Below, piece by piece: positions 8,425 to 15,464 of a stretch of 34,494 nt of DNA. Position numbers and translations under genes: made by a program. Origin of the DNA: CAYPHA01 sp964410215 (GTDB taxonomy: Bacteria; Calditrichota; Calditrichia; Calditrichales; CAYPHA01); contig CAYPHA010000049.1 of NCBI GenBank assembly GCA_964410215.1, positions 1 to 34,494 on the forward strand, written 5' to 3'. Under the pieces are notes generated by a model. The model did no database searches, was not told the origin of the DNA, and saw nothing but the letters and a program-made list of their open reading frames with translations. Numbering within the stretch: the first letter of the stretch is position 1; each line of letters starts with the position of its first letter.

Positions 8425-9107
8425 GACCTCATCAGATTCCTTGCGATAAATCGTATAAACCGTAATGTATCAAATGCATTGTTAATCGAAGATCTCTCAC
8501 CATGATAAATTGTCGGAATCGGCACAAAATCAATCTGCACACCGGCAGCGTCTGCCCGTAAAATAAATTCACTCTCCAGCTGAAAACCGTCTTCGGTAAG
8601 GAGTGGGGCTACCGTTTCCAGCAGGTCTCTTTTTATCAGCCGGTAACCGCACTGACTATCACGTATAGACTGTCCGGTCATTGCTGAAATGATAAAAGAG
8701 GTAATCGTATTGGACAAAATCCGGTGTAAAGGCATTTTTCCGGTTGTCCGCGCACGGTATCCAATGATGCAGCTGCTGTGTGTTTTCCGGGCCCTATTCA
8801 GAAAAGCGTTCACGGAAGCGACCGGATGCTGGAGATCGGCATCCATACAAAGGAGGTACACAGATTCGGAATGATTCAGGAACATACCGAATCCCTTGCG
8901 GAGAGCAAAGCCTTTCCCCCTGTTTACATGCATTTGAAAGAGCCGGACACCGGAGGCCTTTGCGATCTCAGCAGTATGATCCGTCGAACCATCATCGATC
9001 AGAAAAATGTGTCCCGGCTGAACCTCGAGTTCCCCAATCTGCCGAAGCAGCGTCCGAAGTGTTCCTTCTGCATTGTAAGCCGGGATCAGAATATCATAGG
9101 ATAGCAT
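8421..9107 (-). CDS. Family 2 glycosyltransferase (dolichyl-phosphate-mannose-synthase-like)
   Basis: A GT-A fold glycosyltransferase of 228 aa. The N-terminus reads YDILIPAYNAEGTL, followed by FLIDDGSTDHT for nucleotide-sugar binding, then NRGKGFALRKGF and the metal-site motif DADLQHP (usually DADGQHP). RDSQCGYRLI and GFQLESEFILRA are the acceptor-side motifs shared with polyprenyl-phosphate sugar transferases. No membrane segment is present, so it may act at the inner face of the membrane on a lipid acceptor; that is inference. I chose the ATG at 9107: a longer frame runs back through the tRNA terminator and into the tRNA gene and is spurious. It overlaps pcm by four bases. The U tract of the tRNA terminator ends only 15 nt upstream. 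Confidence 0.92.
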   Translation of the reverse strand: MLSYDILIPAYNAEGTLRTLLRQIGELEVQPGHIFLIDDGSTDHTAEIAKASGVRLFQMHVNRGKGFALRKGFGMFLNHSESVYLLCMDADLQHPVASVNAFLNRARKTHSSCIIGYRARTTGKMPLHRILSNTITSFIISAMTGQSIRDSQCGYRLIKRDLLETVAPLLTEDGFQLESEFILRADAAGVQIDFVPIPTIYHGERSSINNAFDTLRFIRFIARNLMRS

Positions 9108-9122
9108 TATCCGCCGGTTCTT

Positions 9123-9154
9123 AAAAAAAAGGGGGATTGAGAACAATCCCCTTT
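9123..9154 (-). terminator. Rho-independent terminator of tRNA-Pro(GGG)
   Basis: On the minus strand GGGGATTG / CAATCCCC (9132-9139 and 9144-9151, plus flanking A-T and G-T pairs) forms a stem with a 4-nt loop, followed by eight T residues (9123-9130). Confidence 0.88.
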
Positions 9155-9161
9155 CATTATG

Positions 9162-9235
9162 TCGGAGCGAGAGGATTTGAACCTCCGACCCCTTGAACCC
9201 CATTCAAGTGCGCTGCCAGACTGCGCCACGCTCCG
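9162..9235 (-). tRNA. tRNA-Pro (anticodon GGG)
   Basis: A cloverleaf of 74 nt: acceptor CGGAGCG/CGCTCCG, anticodon stem CTTGA/TCAAG around ATGGGGT (anticodon GGG), T arm GGAGG-TTCAAAT-CCTCT and discriminator A. No CCA is encoded. Its acceptor, D and T arms are nearly identical to the CGG isoacceptor 1.5 kb away, so the two probably arose by duplication. Confidence 0.97.
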
Positions 9236-9248
9236 ATCAATGCGACAA

Positions 9249-9277
9249 AATATAAACCCGTTTCAACAGAAATGCAA
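9249..9277 (-). promoter_or_regulatory. Promoter of tRNA-Pro(GGG)
   Basis: On the minus strand TTGCAT, a 17-nt spacer and TATATT end 13 nt before the tRNA 5' end. It sits just past the stop of the MerR gene. Confidence 0.65.
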
Positions 9278-9285
9278 CAGCAAGC

Positions 9286-9693
9286 TCAATCTTCCAGTAT
9301 CCGAAGGATACTTTTTAATTCACGAATGATATATTTCAAGGTATCCTGGTCGATATTGCTTTTTTCGAGTTGCTTCTCACCCGCGCTTAGTGTTGCCTCG
9401 ACAGCTTCCACTTCAGATACGGGTTCAGACTCAATGGTGATTTCTCCTTTTTCAAGATCTTTCTTCACCTGTATATTGGCTCCTTTTATGGTGTAGCCCT
9501 TCACATAGAGCAACTCTTTTATTTTCAGAATGATGCGTATATCTTCTTCACTGTATTTGCGGTTTCCACCGGGCGATTTTAACGGATCGAGCGCGTCAAA
9601 TACAGTTTCCCAATAGCGCAATGCCGATTGCGGTATGTCAGTCAATTCGGAGACCTGACCTATCGTGTAATGGATTGAATCCAGCTCCATCAT
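9286..9693 (-). CDS. MerR family transcriptional regulator
   Basis: A DNA-binding regulator of 135 aa. The N-terminal winged helix-turn-helix reads YTIGQVSELTDIPQSALRYWE, then PLKSPGGNRKYSEEDI, matching the MerR wing with NRxY. A coiled-coil region (LKIKELLYVKGYTIKGA) follows, and a short C-terminal part rich in Glu carries no cysteines. There is thus no metal-binding site of the MerR or SoxR type, and the effector is unknown. The C-terminus is short compared with drug-binding relatives. The gene is divergent from the OPT transporter gene 208 nt away, with no evidence that it controls it. Confidence 0.94.
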   Translation of the reverse strand: MMELDSIHYTIGQVSELTDIPQSALRYWETVFDALDPLKSPGGNRKYSEEDIRIILKIKELLYVKGYTIKGANIQVKKDLEKGEITIESEPVSEVEAVEATLSAGEKQLEKSNIDQDTLKYIIRELKSILRILED

Positions 9694-9821
9694 AACATAC
9701 TTTATGCTAAATTAATAAACACTTTAAATATTTTAAATTATAACTTTAAATGCAAGGAAAATATTGATATTTCGGTTGGTTTTGATATCTTTTCGAATAT
9801 GCGGGTTGTTCTTTAAAAGAC

Positions 9822-9850
9822 TTGACTTTAAAAGGTCTAAACGGTAGTTT
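9822..9850 (+). promoter_or_regulatory. Possible promoter of the OPT transporter gene
   Basis: TTGACT, a 17-nt spacer and TAGTTT lie about 50 nt before the start codon. The -35 is good and the -10 is poor. Confidence 0.35.
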
Positions 9851-9901
9851 TCATATCTTTATCTATCCTTACCACACAACATTTACAATTCGGAGAATTT
9901 T

Positions 9902-11902
9902 ATGAGTCAGAAGGAATTTAAGCCGTTTGTGCCTGCTGAATCTAATCTGAAAGAATTTACATTCAAGGCGGTTTTTCTCGGTGTTCTGATGGCGGTCGTG
10001 CTGGGTGCAGCGAACGCCTATCTGGGAATGAAGGCCGGTCTCACGGTGGCGGCTACGTTTCCTGCTGCTGTAGTCGCTATGGCCGCACTGAGATCTTTCG
10101 GAGGGACGATATTGGAAGAGAATATCGCCCGAACCACGGCATCGGTCGGTGAAGCTCTCGTTGCCGGGGCTATTTTTACCATTCCCGCTTTTGTAATCAG
10201 CGGTGTATGGGAGGAATTACGGTATTGGGAAAGTACGGCGATCATGCTTATTGGCGGTATTCTCGGAGTATTATTTGTTATCATATTACGCCGCAGCATG
10301 GTTGAAGAAGCAGATTTACCCTTCCCGGAAAGTGTTGCCGCCGCAGAGATTGTAAAAGCCGGTCAGGGTGGCCAGACAGGCGCCGGATTTGTATTCGGCA
10401 GCATGGGGCTGGCAGGCCTCTGGGAGATCTTCAAAAATTCAAACGGGATTCATCTTATTGCCGATCATAGCAGTGCCTTCTATTCACTGGCCAAGTCTAA
10501 GATTGAAATGCTGGGAACGAATATTAATTTTGGTGGCGGCTTTGTGATACATACGCCGTCCGCCTCCCCTGCCCTTACCGGTGTCGGCTTTATTGTCGGA
10601 TTACGTGTCGCCGCCGTTTTATTCTCCGGAGCCATGCTGGGCTGGCTTGTACTTGTTCCTCTTGGTATTTTCATGAACCCGGCGCTGGCCGGACTGGTAA
10701 ATGAAACGCACAGCTGGATGGATGTTGCTTCTGAGGTCTGGGAAAAACAAATTCGTCCATTTGCCGTTGGTACGATGATTATTTCAGCGTTTTACACATT
10801 GTACCGGTTGCGAAATTCGCTGATCGGCGGTATAACCAAAGCGGTTAAGGACCTTGCCGCAAAAAAGAGCCAGACAGCTGAAGTAAACCGTCTTGAAATA
10901 GACATCGATTTTAAAAAAGTTATTACAGCCATAATTCTTCTGGCTGTACCCCTCTTTTTCCTGTATAATTATTTTGCCGCGTCCATCGGCGGAGCCCTGT
11001 TGCTTACCGTGGTAATGATTATTCTCGGTTTTCTGTTTGCTGCAGTCGCCGGATACCTGGTCGGATTGGTAGGGAGTTCCAATAATCCCATAAGCGGTCT
11101 GACTCTCAGCTCGCTTCTCATAGCTGCAATCCTGCTCGTTATAATCGGTGTTAAGGGAAATCACGGTATCATGGCCGTTCTGGGAGTGGCCGGTGTGATC
11201 TGCACTTCGGCCGGAATTGCCGGTGATATGACGCAGGACCTCAAGGTGGGACACCTTCTGGGCGGCACTCCCTGGCGCATGGAGGTCGGTGAAATTATCG
11301 GTGTCATTATTGCCGCTATCGTTCTGGTCTTTCCCATGATGGTTATGGATCAGGTTTATCATATCGGTAGTGCCGAATTACCCGCACCGCAGGCCGGATT
11401 GATGGCGTTGATGGCTAAGGGTATTGTAGGCGGGGACATGTCATGGCCGCTGGTTATCGCCGGTATGCTTTTTGCCGTTGGGTTAATTATGATCAATTCA
11501 CCTTCACCGATGCTGATTGCCGTCGGTATGTATCTCCCCTTCTACTCCACTGCCGCTATTTTTGTCGGTGGTGTTATCCGCTGGATACTGGATACAATAC
11601 AGAAAACACGTAATTTTACAGAAGAGCAGCGTACCAGATCCGAAAATACCGGTGTACTCATTTCCTCCGGGTTAATCGCCGGAGAAGCGCTCATGGCGGT
11701 TATACTCGCTTTTGTTTTTCTGGGTGAGAAATTAGGTGGAATCGAAAACTTTTTTAACGGACAGAAAATCAGTTTACTCAAACATTTCGCTGTAAGCACG
11801 ATCGGCGTTGAAACTCCCAGCGTCATTGTCGGCTTACTTGTTTTTGCCGGATTGGCCTACCTGCTTATTCAGTATCCGCTGAAAAAAGCAATGCGGAAAT
11901 AA
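9902..11902 (+). CDS. OPT family oligopeptide transporter
   Basis: A polytopic inner-membrane transporter (666 aa, about 15 hydrophobic segments) of the OPT superfamily, whose members import oligopeptides or metal chelates by proton coupling. The N-terminal region contains ANAYLGMKAGLTVAATFPAAVVAMA, and DLPFPESVAAAEIVKAG is the conserved motif of the bacterial branch. GDMTQDLKVGHLLGGTPW, SPSPMLIAVGMYLPF and VIRWILD are the later family motifs. GGAG (9892-9895) lies 6 nt before the ATG. A strong terminator follows. The substrate cannot be read from sequence: peptide transport is the family name and not shown for this one. Confidence 0.96.
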   Translation: MSQKEFKPFVPAESNLKEFTFKAVFLGVLMAVVLGAANAYLGMKAGLTVAATFPAAVVAMAALRSFGGTILEENIARTTASVGEALVAGAIFTIPAFVISGVWEELRYWESTAIMLIGGILGVLFVIILRRSMVEEADLPFPESVAAAEIVKAGQGGQTGAGFVFGSMGLAGLWEIFKNSNGIHLIADHSSAFYSLAKSKIEMLGTNINFGGGFVIHTPSASPALTGVGFIVGLRVAAVLFSGAMLGWLVLVPLGIFMNPALAGLVNETHSWMDVASEVWEKQIRPFAVGTMIISAFYTLYRLRNSLIGGITKAVKDLAAKKSQTAEVNRLEIDIDFKKVITAIILLAVPLFFLYNYFAASIGGALLLTVVMIILGFLFAAVAGYLVGLVGSSNNPISGLTLSSLLIAAILLVIIGVKGNHGIMAVLGVAGVICTSAGIAGDMTQDLKVGHLLGGTPWRMEVGEIIGVIIAAIVLVFPMMVMDQVYHIGSAELPAPQAGLMALMAKGIVGGDMSWPLVIAGMLFAVGLIMINSPSPMLIAVGMYLPFYSTAAIFVGGVIRWILDTIQKTRNFTEEQRTRSENTGVLISSGLIAGEALMAVILAFVFLGEKLGGIENFFNGQKISLLKHFAVSTIGVETPSVIVGLLVFAGLAYLLIQYPLKKAMRK

Positions 11903-11925
11903 ACGGAAAATCACATACCATCAGC

Positions 11926-11968
11926 AGACTTCCTTCCATAATCACGGAAGGAAGTCTTTTTTTTTTTT
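11926..11968 (+). terminator. Rho-independent terminator of the OPT gene
   Basis: A perfect 12-bp stem, AGACTTCCTTCC (11926-11937) with GGAAGGAAGTCT (11946-11957), with an 8-nt loop, followed by an unbroken run of T to 11968. The next start codon begins at 11969. Confidence 0.93.
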
Positions 11969-12313
11969 ATGAAAACACAACATGAACTTATCGATGCCAT
12001 ACCCGCCCGCAACGTGGAATGGTTTCGAGACGAAAAAACAGAATATATCGTTCTGAAACGGCCAAAATTTTATAATGAATGGGCAAAAAAGATGTTCAGC
12101 CCTTTCATTAAAAGCGACTATTACTCCATAAAACTGGATAAGATAGGAACGGTCGTCTGGCAGCATTGCAATGGAAAAAATACGGTCAGAGATATTGGCG
12201 AGATTCTGGGCAAAGAGTTCGGGCCGGATATCGAACCGATATATGAACGTTTGTTTAAATTTATTGTTCAGATGCACAAGGGTAAACTGATTACCCTGCG
12301 AAAATACGATTGA
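11969..12313 (+). CDS. PqqD-like (RiPP recognition element-type) protein, stand-alone
   Basis: A 114-aa protein whose second half matches the PqqD fold: IKLDKIGTVVWQHCNGKNTV, then IGEILGKEFG, then a final helix ending FIVQMHKGKLI. PqqD and related RRE domains bind the leader of a precursor peptide and hand it to a radical SAM or other modifying enzyme. The first 45 residues (IPARNVEWFRDE and a basic stretch with Trp) are an extension. No precursor peptide or modifying enzyme is visible in the window. The ATG lies directly after the T run of a terminator and has no normal ribosome site; GGAAGGAA lies 15 nt upstream inside the hairpin. It converges with the DUF58 gene, 16 nt away. Confidence 0.82.
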   Translation: MKTQHELIDAIPARNVEWFRDEKTEYIVLKRPKFYNEWAKKMFSPFIKSDYYSIKLDKIGTVVWQHCNGKNTVRDIGEILGKEFGPDIEPIYERLFKFIVQMHKGKLITLRKYD

Positions 12314-12329
12314 ACATGGACCTTGCTTG

Positions 12330-13229
12330 TTATCCGAATTGTCTGCGCTTCAGGAGGTATTCTGAAAGAGCCAGGCTGACCGGTTGATCCGTATAAATGT
12401 TCTGGTAGTCAATTCTGTTCTTATTACAGTGCTCTTTCAGAAATTCCATATATTCCTGAAAACTTTCACGGTATGCTTCCCGAATAAACCATGGCTGGGT
12501 TTTAATCCGGTCCCCGCTTTCCAAATCTTCAAATAGGATATCACCCGAAAAACTGAACGTCTGTTCCTGCCGGTCCAGTATATGAAATACGAGCACCTCG
12601 TGTTCATTATAACGGAAATGCTTAAGTCCGGAAATTAATTTTTCCGGATCATCGAGGAGGTCCGAGATCAGAATAACCAATCCCCTGCGCTTGAACTGTT
12701 CGGCCGTTTCATGCAGAGCATCACTGATATTGGTATCCTCACCATATTCGGCGGAATCAATGGCAGCCAACAGCGGTGAAAGATAGGAGGTGACCGAACG
12801 GGGGCGCATTATTTTACGAATTTTTTCATCGAATAAGACGAGACCGGTTGCATCTCTCTGATAAATCAACAGATAAGCCAGGGCGGCCGCCAGGTATGTC
12901 GCATACTGATTTTTTTTTACGGGTCCACTGCCGTACAGCATCGATTTTGAGATGTCCAGCAAAATATAGCAGCGTAAATTGGTTTCTTCCTCAAACTGTT
13001 TAATATAAAAGCGATCGGTACGACCATACACTTTCCAGTCTACGTAACGCAGGTTATCACCCGGTATATAGGGTCTGTGCTGCGAAAATTCCACACTGAA
13101 TCCGTGAAAGGGACTCTTATGAAGGCCGGTCAGGAATCCTTCAACAACAAGTCGCGCGATCAGTTCCAGATTACTGACGGATGAAAGTACAACAGGATCA
13201 AGATAGTTTTTAGCATCCATAAAGGGCAT
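12330..13229 (-). CDS. DUF58 family protein with von Willebrand factor A-like domain
   Basis: A 299-aa cytosolic protein. The DUF58 hallmark SVEFSQHRPYIPGDNLRYVDWKVYGRTDRFYIKQFEEE sits around residues 45-82; it is split here only by description. The vWA-like part follows with LLDISKSM, matching the DxSxS metal-ion site. DUF58 proteins usually pair with a MoxR AAA ATPase and act in assembly or cell-envelope processes, but no MoxR gene is in the window. Two starts are possible: ATG 13229, and ATG 13220 with AGGA 10 nt upstream. It follows the four-cysteine membrane protein by 35 nt, which suggests an operon. Confidence 0.93.
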   Translation of the reverse strand: MPFMDAKNYLDPVVLSSVSNLELIARLVVEGFLTGLHKSPFHGFSVEFSQHRPYIPGDNLRYVDWKVYGRTDRFYIKQFEEETNLRCYILLDISKSMLYGSGPVKKNQYATYLAAALAYLLIYQRDATGLVLFDEKIRKIMRPRSVTSYLSPLLAAIDSAEYGEDTNISDALHETAEQFKRRGLVILISDLLDDPEKLISGLKHFRYNEHEVLVFHILDRQEQTFSFSGDILFEDLESGDRIKTQPWFIREAYRESFQEYMEFLKEHCNKNRIDYQNIYTDQPVSLALSEYLLKRRQFG

Positions 13230-13264
13230 ATCCTGTAACGTAACGATACGGTTTTCAGGTAAAC

Positions 13265-13591
13265 TTATTTATAGGAAGGATCGAGTTCAAATTGTTTGCA
13301 GTGATGGTTCAGTGTAATTTCAATATTATGCAATTTGCATCGGTAATAAAAATCGTCTTCAACACTGTCGGAATAAGCTTTGATAAAAGACTGTCTGAAT
13401 TTACAGAACTGACAATGCTGAGCGGTGCCCGATGGTCCGGGTTTAAGGTGAATTTTCCGTTTCAGTAAACGGATTTCATAGAGCAGATAATTCAGATGAT
13501 TGATAATCCGTCTCACTTTAAGCAGAGCGAATACCTGTACAACCAACAAGACAAAAAAAGCAGCTATCAAGAGCAGAAAGAAATCAATCAT
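13265..13591 (-). CDS. Membrane-anchored protein with a four-cysteine, zinc-ribbon-like domain
   Basis: I do not recognise the family. The N-terminus (residues 1-25, IDFFLLLIAAFFVLLVVQVFALL) is one membrane segment, followed by a basic amphipathic helix. A cytosolic C-terminal domain contains CQFCKFR, then a spacer of about 20 residues, YRCKLHNIEI, and HHCKQFE. The C-x2-C, C and C arrangement with nearby His suggests a bound metal, zinc or an iron-sulfur centre. It lies directly upstream of the DUF58 gene on the same strand and is probably its co-operonic partner. Confidence 0.7.
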   Translation of the reverse strand: MIDFFLLLIAAFFVLLVVQVFALLKVRRIINHLNYLLYEIRLLKRKIHLKPGPSGTAQHCQFCKFRQSFIKAYSDSVEDDFYYRCKLHNIEITLNHHCKQFELDPSYK

Positions 13592-13777
13592 TTTTATCTA
13601 CACCCGCTCGTTTATCTATTCCTTTTACACAAATAATAAAACCATGGTTCCTTTTATATACAATTTTTTTTTCTCAGGTTCAAGCCCGGTACCATAACTT
13701 TCCCTATTTTCGATATCATTTGGATTCGACTTTAATTAAAACCGGAAATCCGGGCAGTTTTGCGTCAAAAGCAGCGA

Positions 13778-14677
13778 TCACTCCGACGGCAGTTCCAGGT
13801 TATGTTGCCTTGCGGCTGCGGTCAGGGTATTCTGCATCAGCATGGCAATAGTCATCGGTCCGACACCACGTGGAACGGGCGTAATCGCAGATGTTTTTTG
13901 AGACACTTCCTCAAAAGCGACATCTCCTACCAGGCGGTATCCTTTTTCATTATCGGCATCGACACGGTTGATTCCCACATCGATGACCACGGCACCGTCT
14001 TTTACCATATCGGCTTTAACGAACTCAGGTTGTCCGATGGCCGCAACGAGAATATCCGCCTGCCGGGTAAGTTCCGGTATATTTACCGTGCGGCTGTGGG
14101 CGACGGTTACCGTTGAATTCGCATCCTTGTTTTTCTGTATTAAAAGATTAGCCATCGGTTTGCCCACAATATTACTGCGACCCAGTACAACCGCATGTTT
14201 TCCGGCAGTTTCAATCTCATAAAATTTAAGCATTTCGGTGATGCCGGCCGGCGTACAGGGTACAACATAGGGTTTACCACTGACAAGCAATCCCACATTC
14301 TGCGGATGGAAGCAATCCACGTCTTTTTTCGGATCAATCGCAAGGATCACTTTATTTTCATCGATCTGTTTGGGCAAAGGTAATTGTACGAGAATACCGT
14401 GAAAGGCCGGATCCTGGTTCAATGAACCGATCAGATTCAACAGTTCTTCCTCGGAGATGGATGCATCCAACATAATGGTTTTGGAGTGCATCCCCAGTTT
14501 CTCACAGGTTTTGCCCTTTTTACGAACATAGACCTGGGAAGCGGGATCATCGCCGACCAATACAACAACCAGTCCCGGAATAACATCCTTCATTTTAAGA
14601 AAATCAAGCTGCCTTTCAATACGCTGGTAAACGGCATCGGCCACATTTTTTCCTAATAACAATTTAAAGTCTTCCAT
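13778..14677 (-). CDS. folD: Bifunctional methylenetetrahydrofolate dehydrogenase/cyclohydrolase
   Basis: A folate one-carbon enzyme of 299 aa that interconverts methylene-, methenyl- and formyl-tetrahydrofolate with NADP. VGDDPASQVYVRKKGKTCEKLG carries the catalytic lysine at K54, as in E. coli FolD. GILVQLPLP and the NADP-binding segment VVLGRSNIVGKPMANLL follow. The C-terminal signature reads PRGVGPMTIAML: its usual PGGVGPMT has Arg in place of the first Gly, a conservative-position change that should be noted but probably does not inactivate it. The gene overlaps the end of ymdB by 14 nt, and so is the last gene of the rny-ymdB-folD run. Confidence 0.97.
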   Translation of the reverse strand: MEDFKLLLGKNVADAVYQRIERQLDFLKMKDVIPGLVVVLVGDDPASQVYVRKKGKTCEKLGMHSKTIMLDASISEEELLNLIGSLNQDPAFHGILVQLPLPKQIDENKVILAIDPKKDVDCFHPQNVGLLVSGKPYVVPCTPAGITEMLKFYEIETAGKHAVVLGRSNIVGKPMANLLIQKNKDANSTVTVAHSRTVNIPELTRQADILVAAIGQPEFVKADMVKDGAVVIDVGINRVDADNEKGYRLVGDVAFEEVSQKTSAITPVPRGVGPMTIAMLMQNTLTAAARQHNLELPSE

Positions 14678-15464
14678 AATCCGCCTTTGAAATATTCAAC
14701 CGTTTAATACTTTTTGTTTTTCCGTTTTTCAGGTTTATCCGGATCACAACCGCATTCATGCGGACATTATTCGTAGCGATGGCATAGTACTCAGGCGTCT
14801 GACTGATAAACCGTTTCAGGGCCACATCCGTGCGCATACCTATCACGCTGTCAAAGGGGCCGGTCATCCCCACATCGGTTATATATCCCGTTCCCTGTGG
14901 AAAAATGCGTTCATCCGCTGTCTGTACGTGGGTATGGGTACCGACAATCGCTGACACTTTCCCGTCGAGGTACCATGCGAGTGTCTGCTTTTCTGCAGTC
15001 GTTTCGCCATGAAAATCGATAAGCGAGAACATGGTTTCAGAGCGCAACAGGGGGATGATTTCATCTGCTTTTTTAAAAGGACAATCGATAGCGGACATAA
15101 AGCTGCGTGCCTGGAGGTTTGCCACACCGACTTTAAATCCGCGGGGCACGTTGACGATAATGAAACCGCGTCCGGGATTTTCTTCCGGATAATTAGCCGG
15201 ACGGATGACGGGCAGCCGGTCATCCGAAAGTACCTGTATACTGTGTTTATCCCACACATGGTTACCGGTCGTTATAATATCAACGCCGTTTTCCCGCAAT
15301 TTTCCAGCAATGTCTGTGGTAATCCCCTTGCCGTTATTTGCGTTTTCACCATTGGCGATACAGAGATCGATATCCATATCCCTGCGCATGCGTGGCACCA
15401 GGTCGCGTGTTAGTTCTACCCCGCCCTCTCCGACGATGTCTCCTATAAACAATATACTCAGCAT
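14664..15464 (-). CDS. ymdB: TIGR00282/YmdB family metallophosphoesterase
   Basis: A calcineurin-like dinuclear-metal phosphoesterase of 266 aa; B. subtilis YmdB hydrolyses cyclic nucleotides and affects biofilm genes. Metal-ligand motifs are GDIVGEGG, ANGENANNGKG, TTGNHVWDK and GTHTHVQTADE. The ATG overlaps the rny stop by one base (TGATG), indicating translational coupling with RNase Y, the same gene order known in many bacteria. The role in this organism is unknown. Confidence 0.95.
   Translation of the reverse strand: MLSILFIGDIVGEGGVELTRDLVPRMRRDMDIDLCIANGENANNGKGITTDIAGKLRENGVDIITTGNHVWDKHSIQVLSDDRLPVIRPANYPEENPGRGFIIVNVPRGFKVGVANLQARSFMSAIDCPFKKADEIIPLLRSETMFSLIDFHGETTAEKQTLAWYLDGKVSAIVGTHTHVQTADERIFPQGTGYITDVGMTGPFDSVIGMRTDVALKRFISQTPEYYAIATNNVRMNAVVIRINLKNGKTKSIKRLNISKADYGRL

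Noticed and set aside
9108..9203. Upstream extension of the glycosyltransferase frame
   Set aside because: It passes through the tRNA terminator and into the tRNA-Pro gene; the ATG at 9107 is the sensible start.
13735..13765. Possible folD terminator (CCGG-ATTT-CCGG and short T run)
   Set aside because: The stem has only four pairs and the T tract is interrupted; too weak to annotate.
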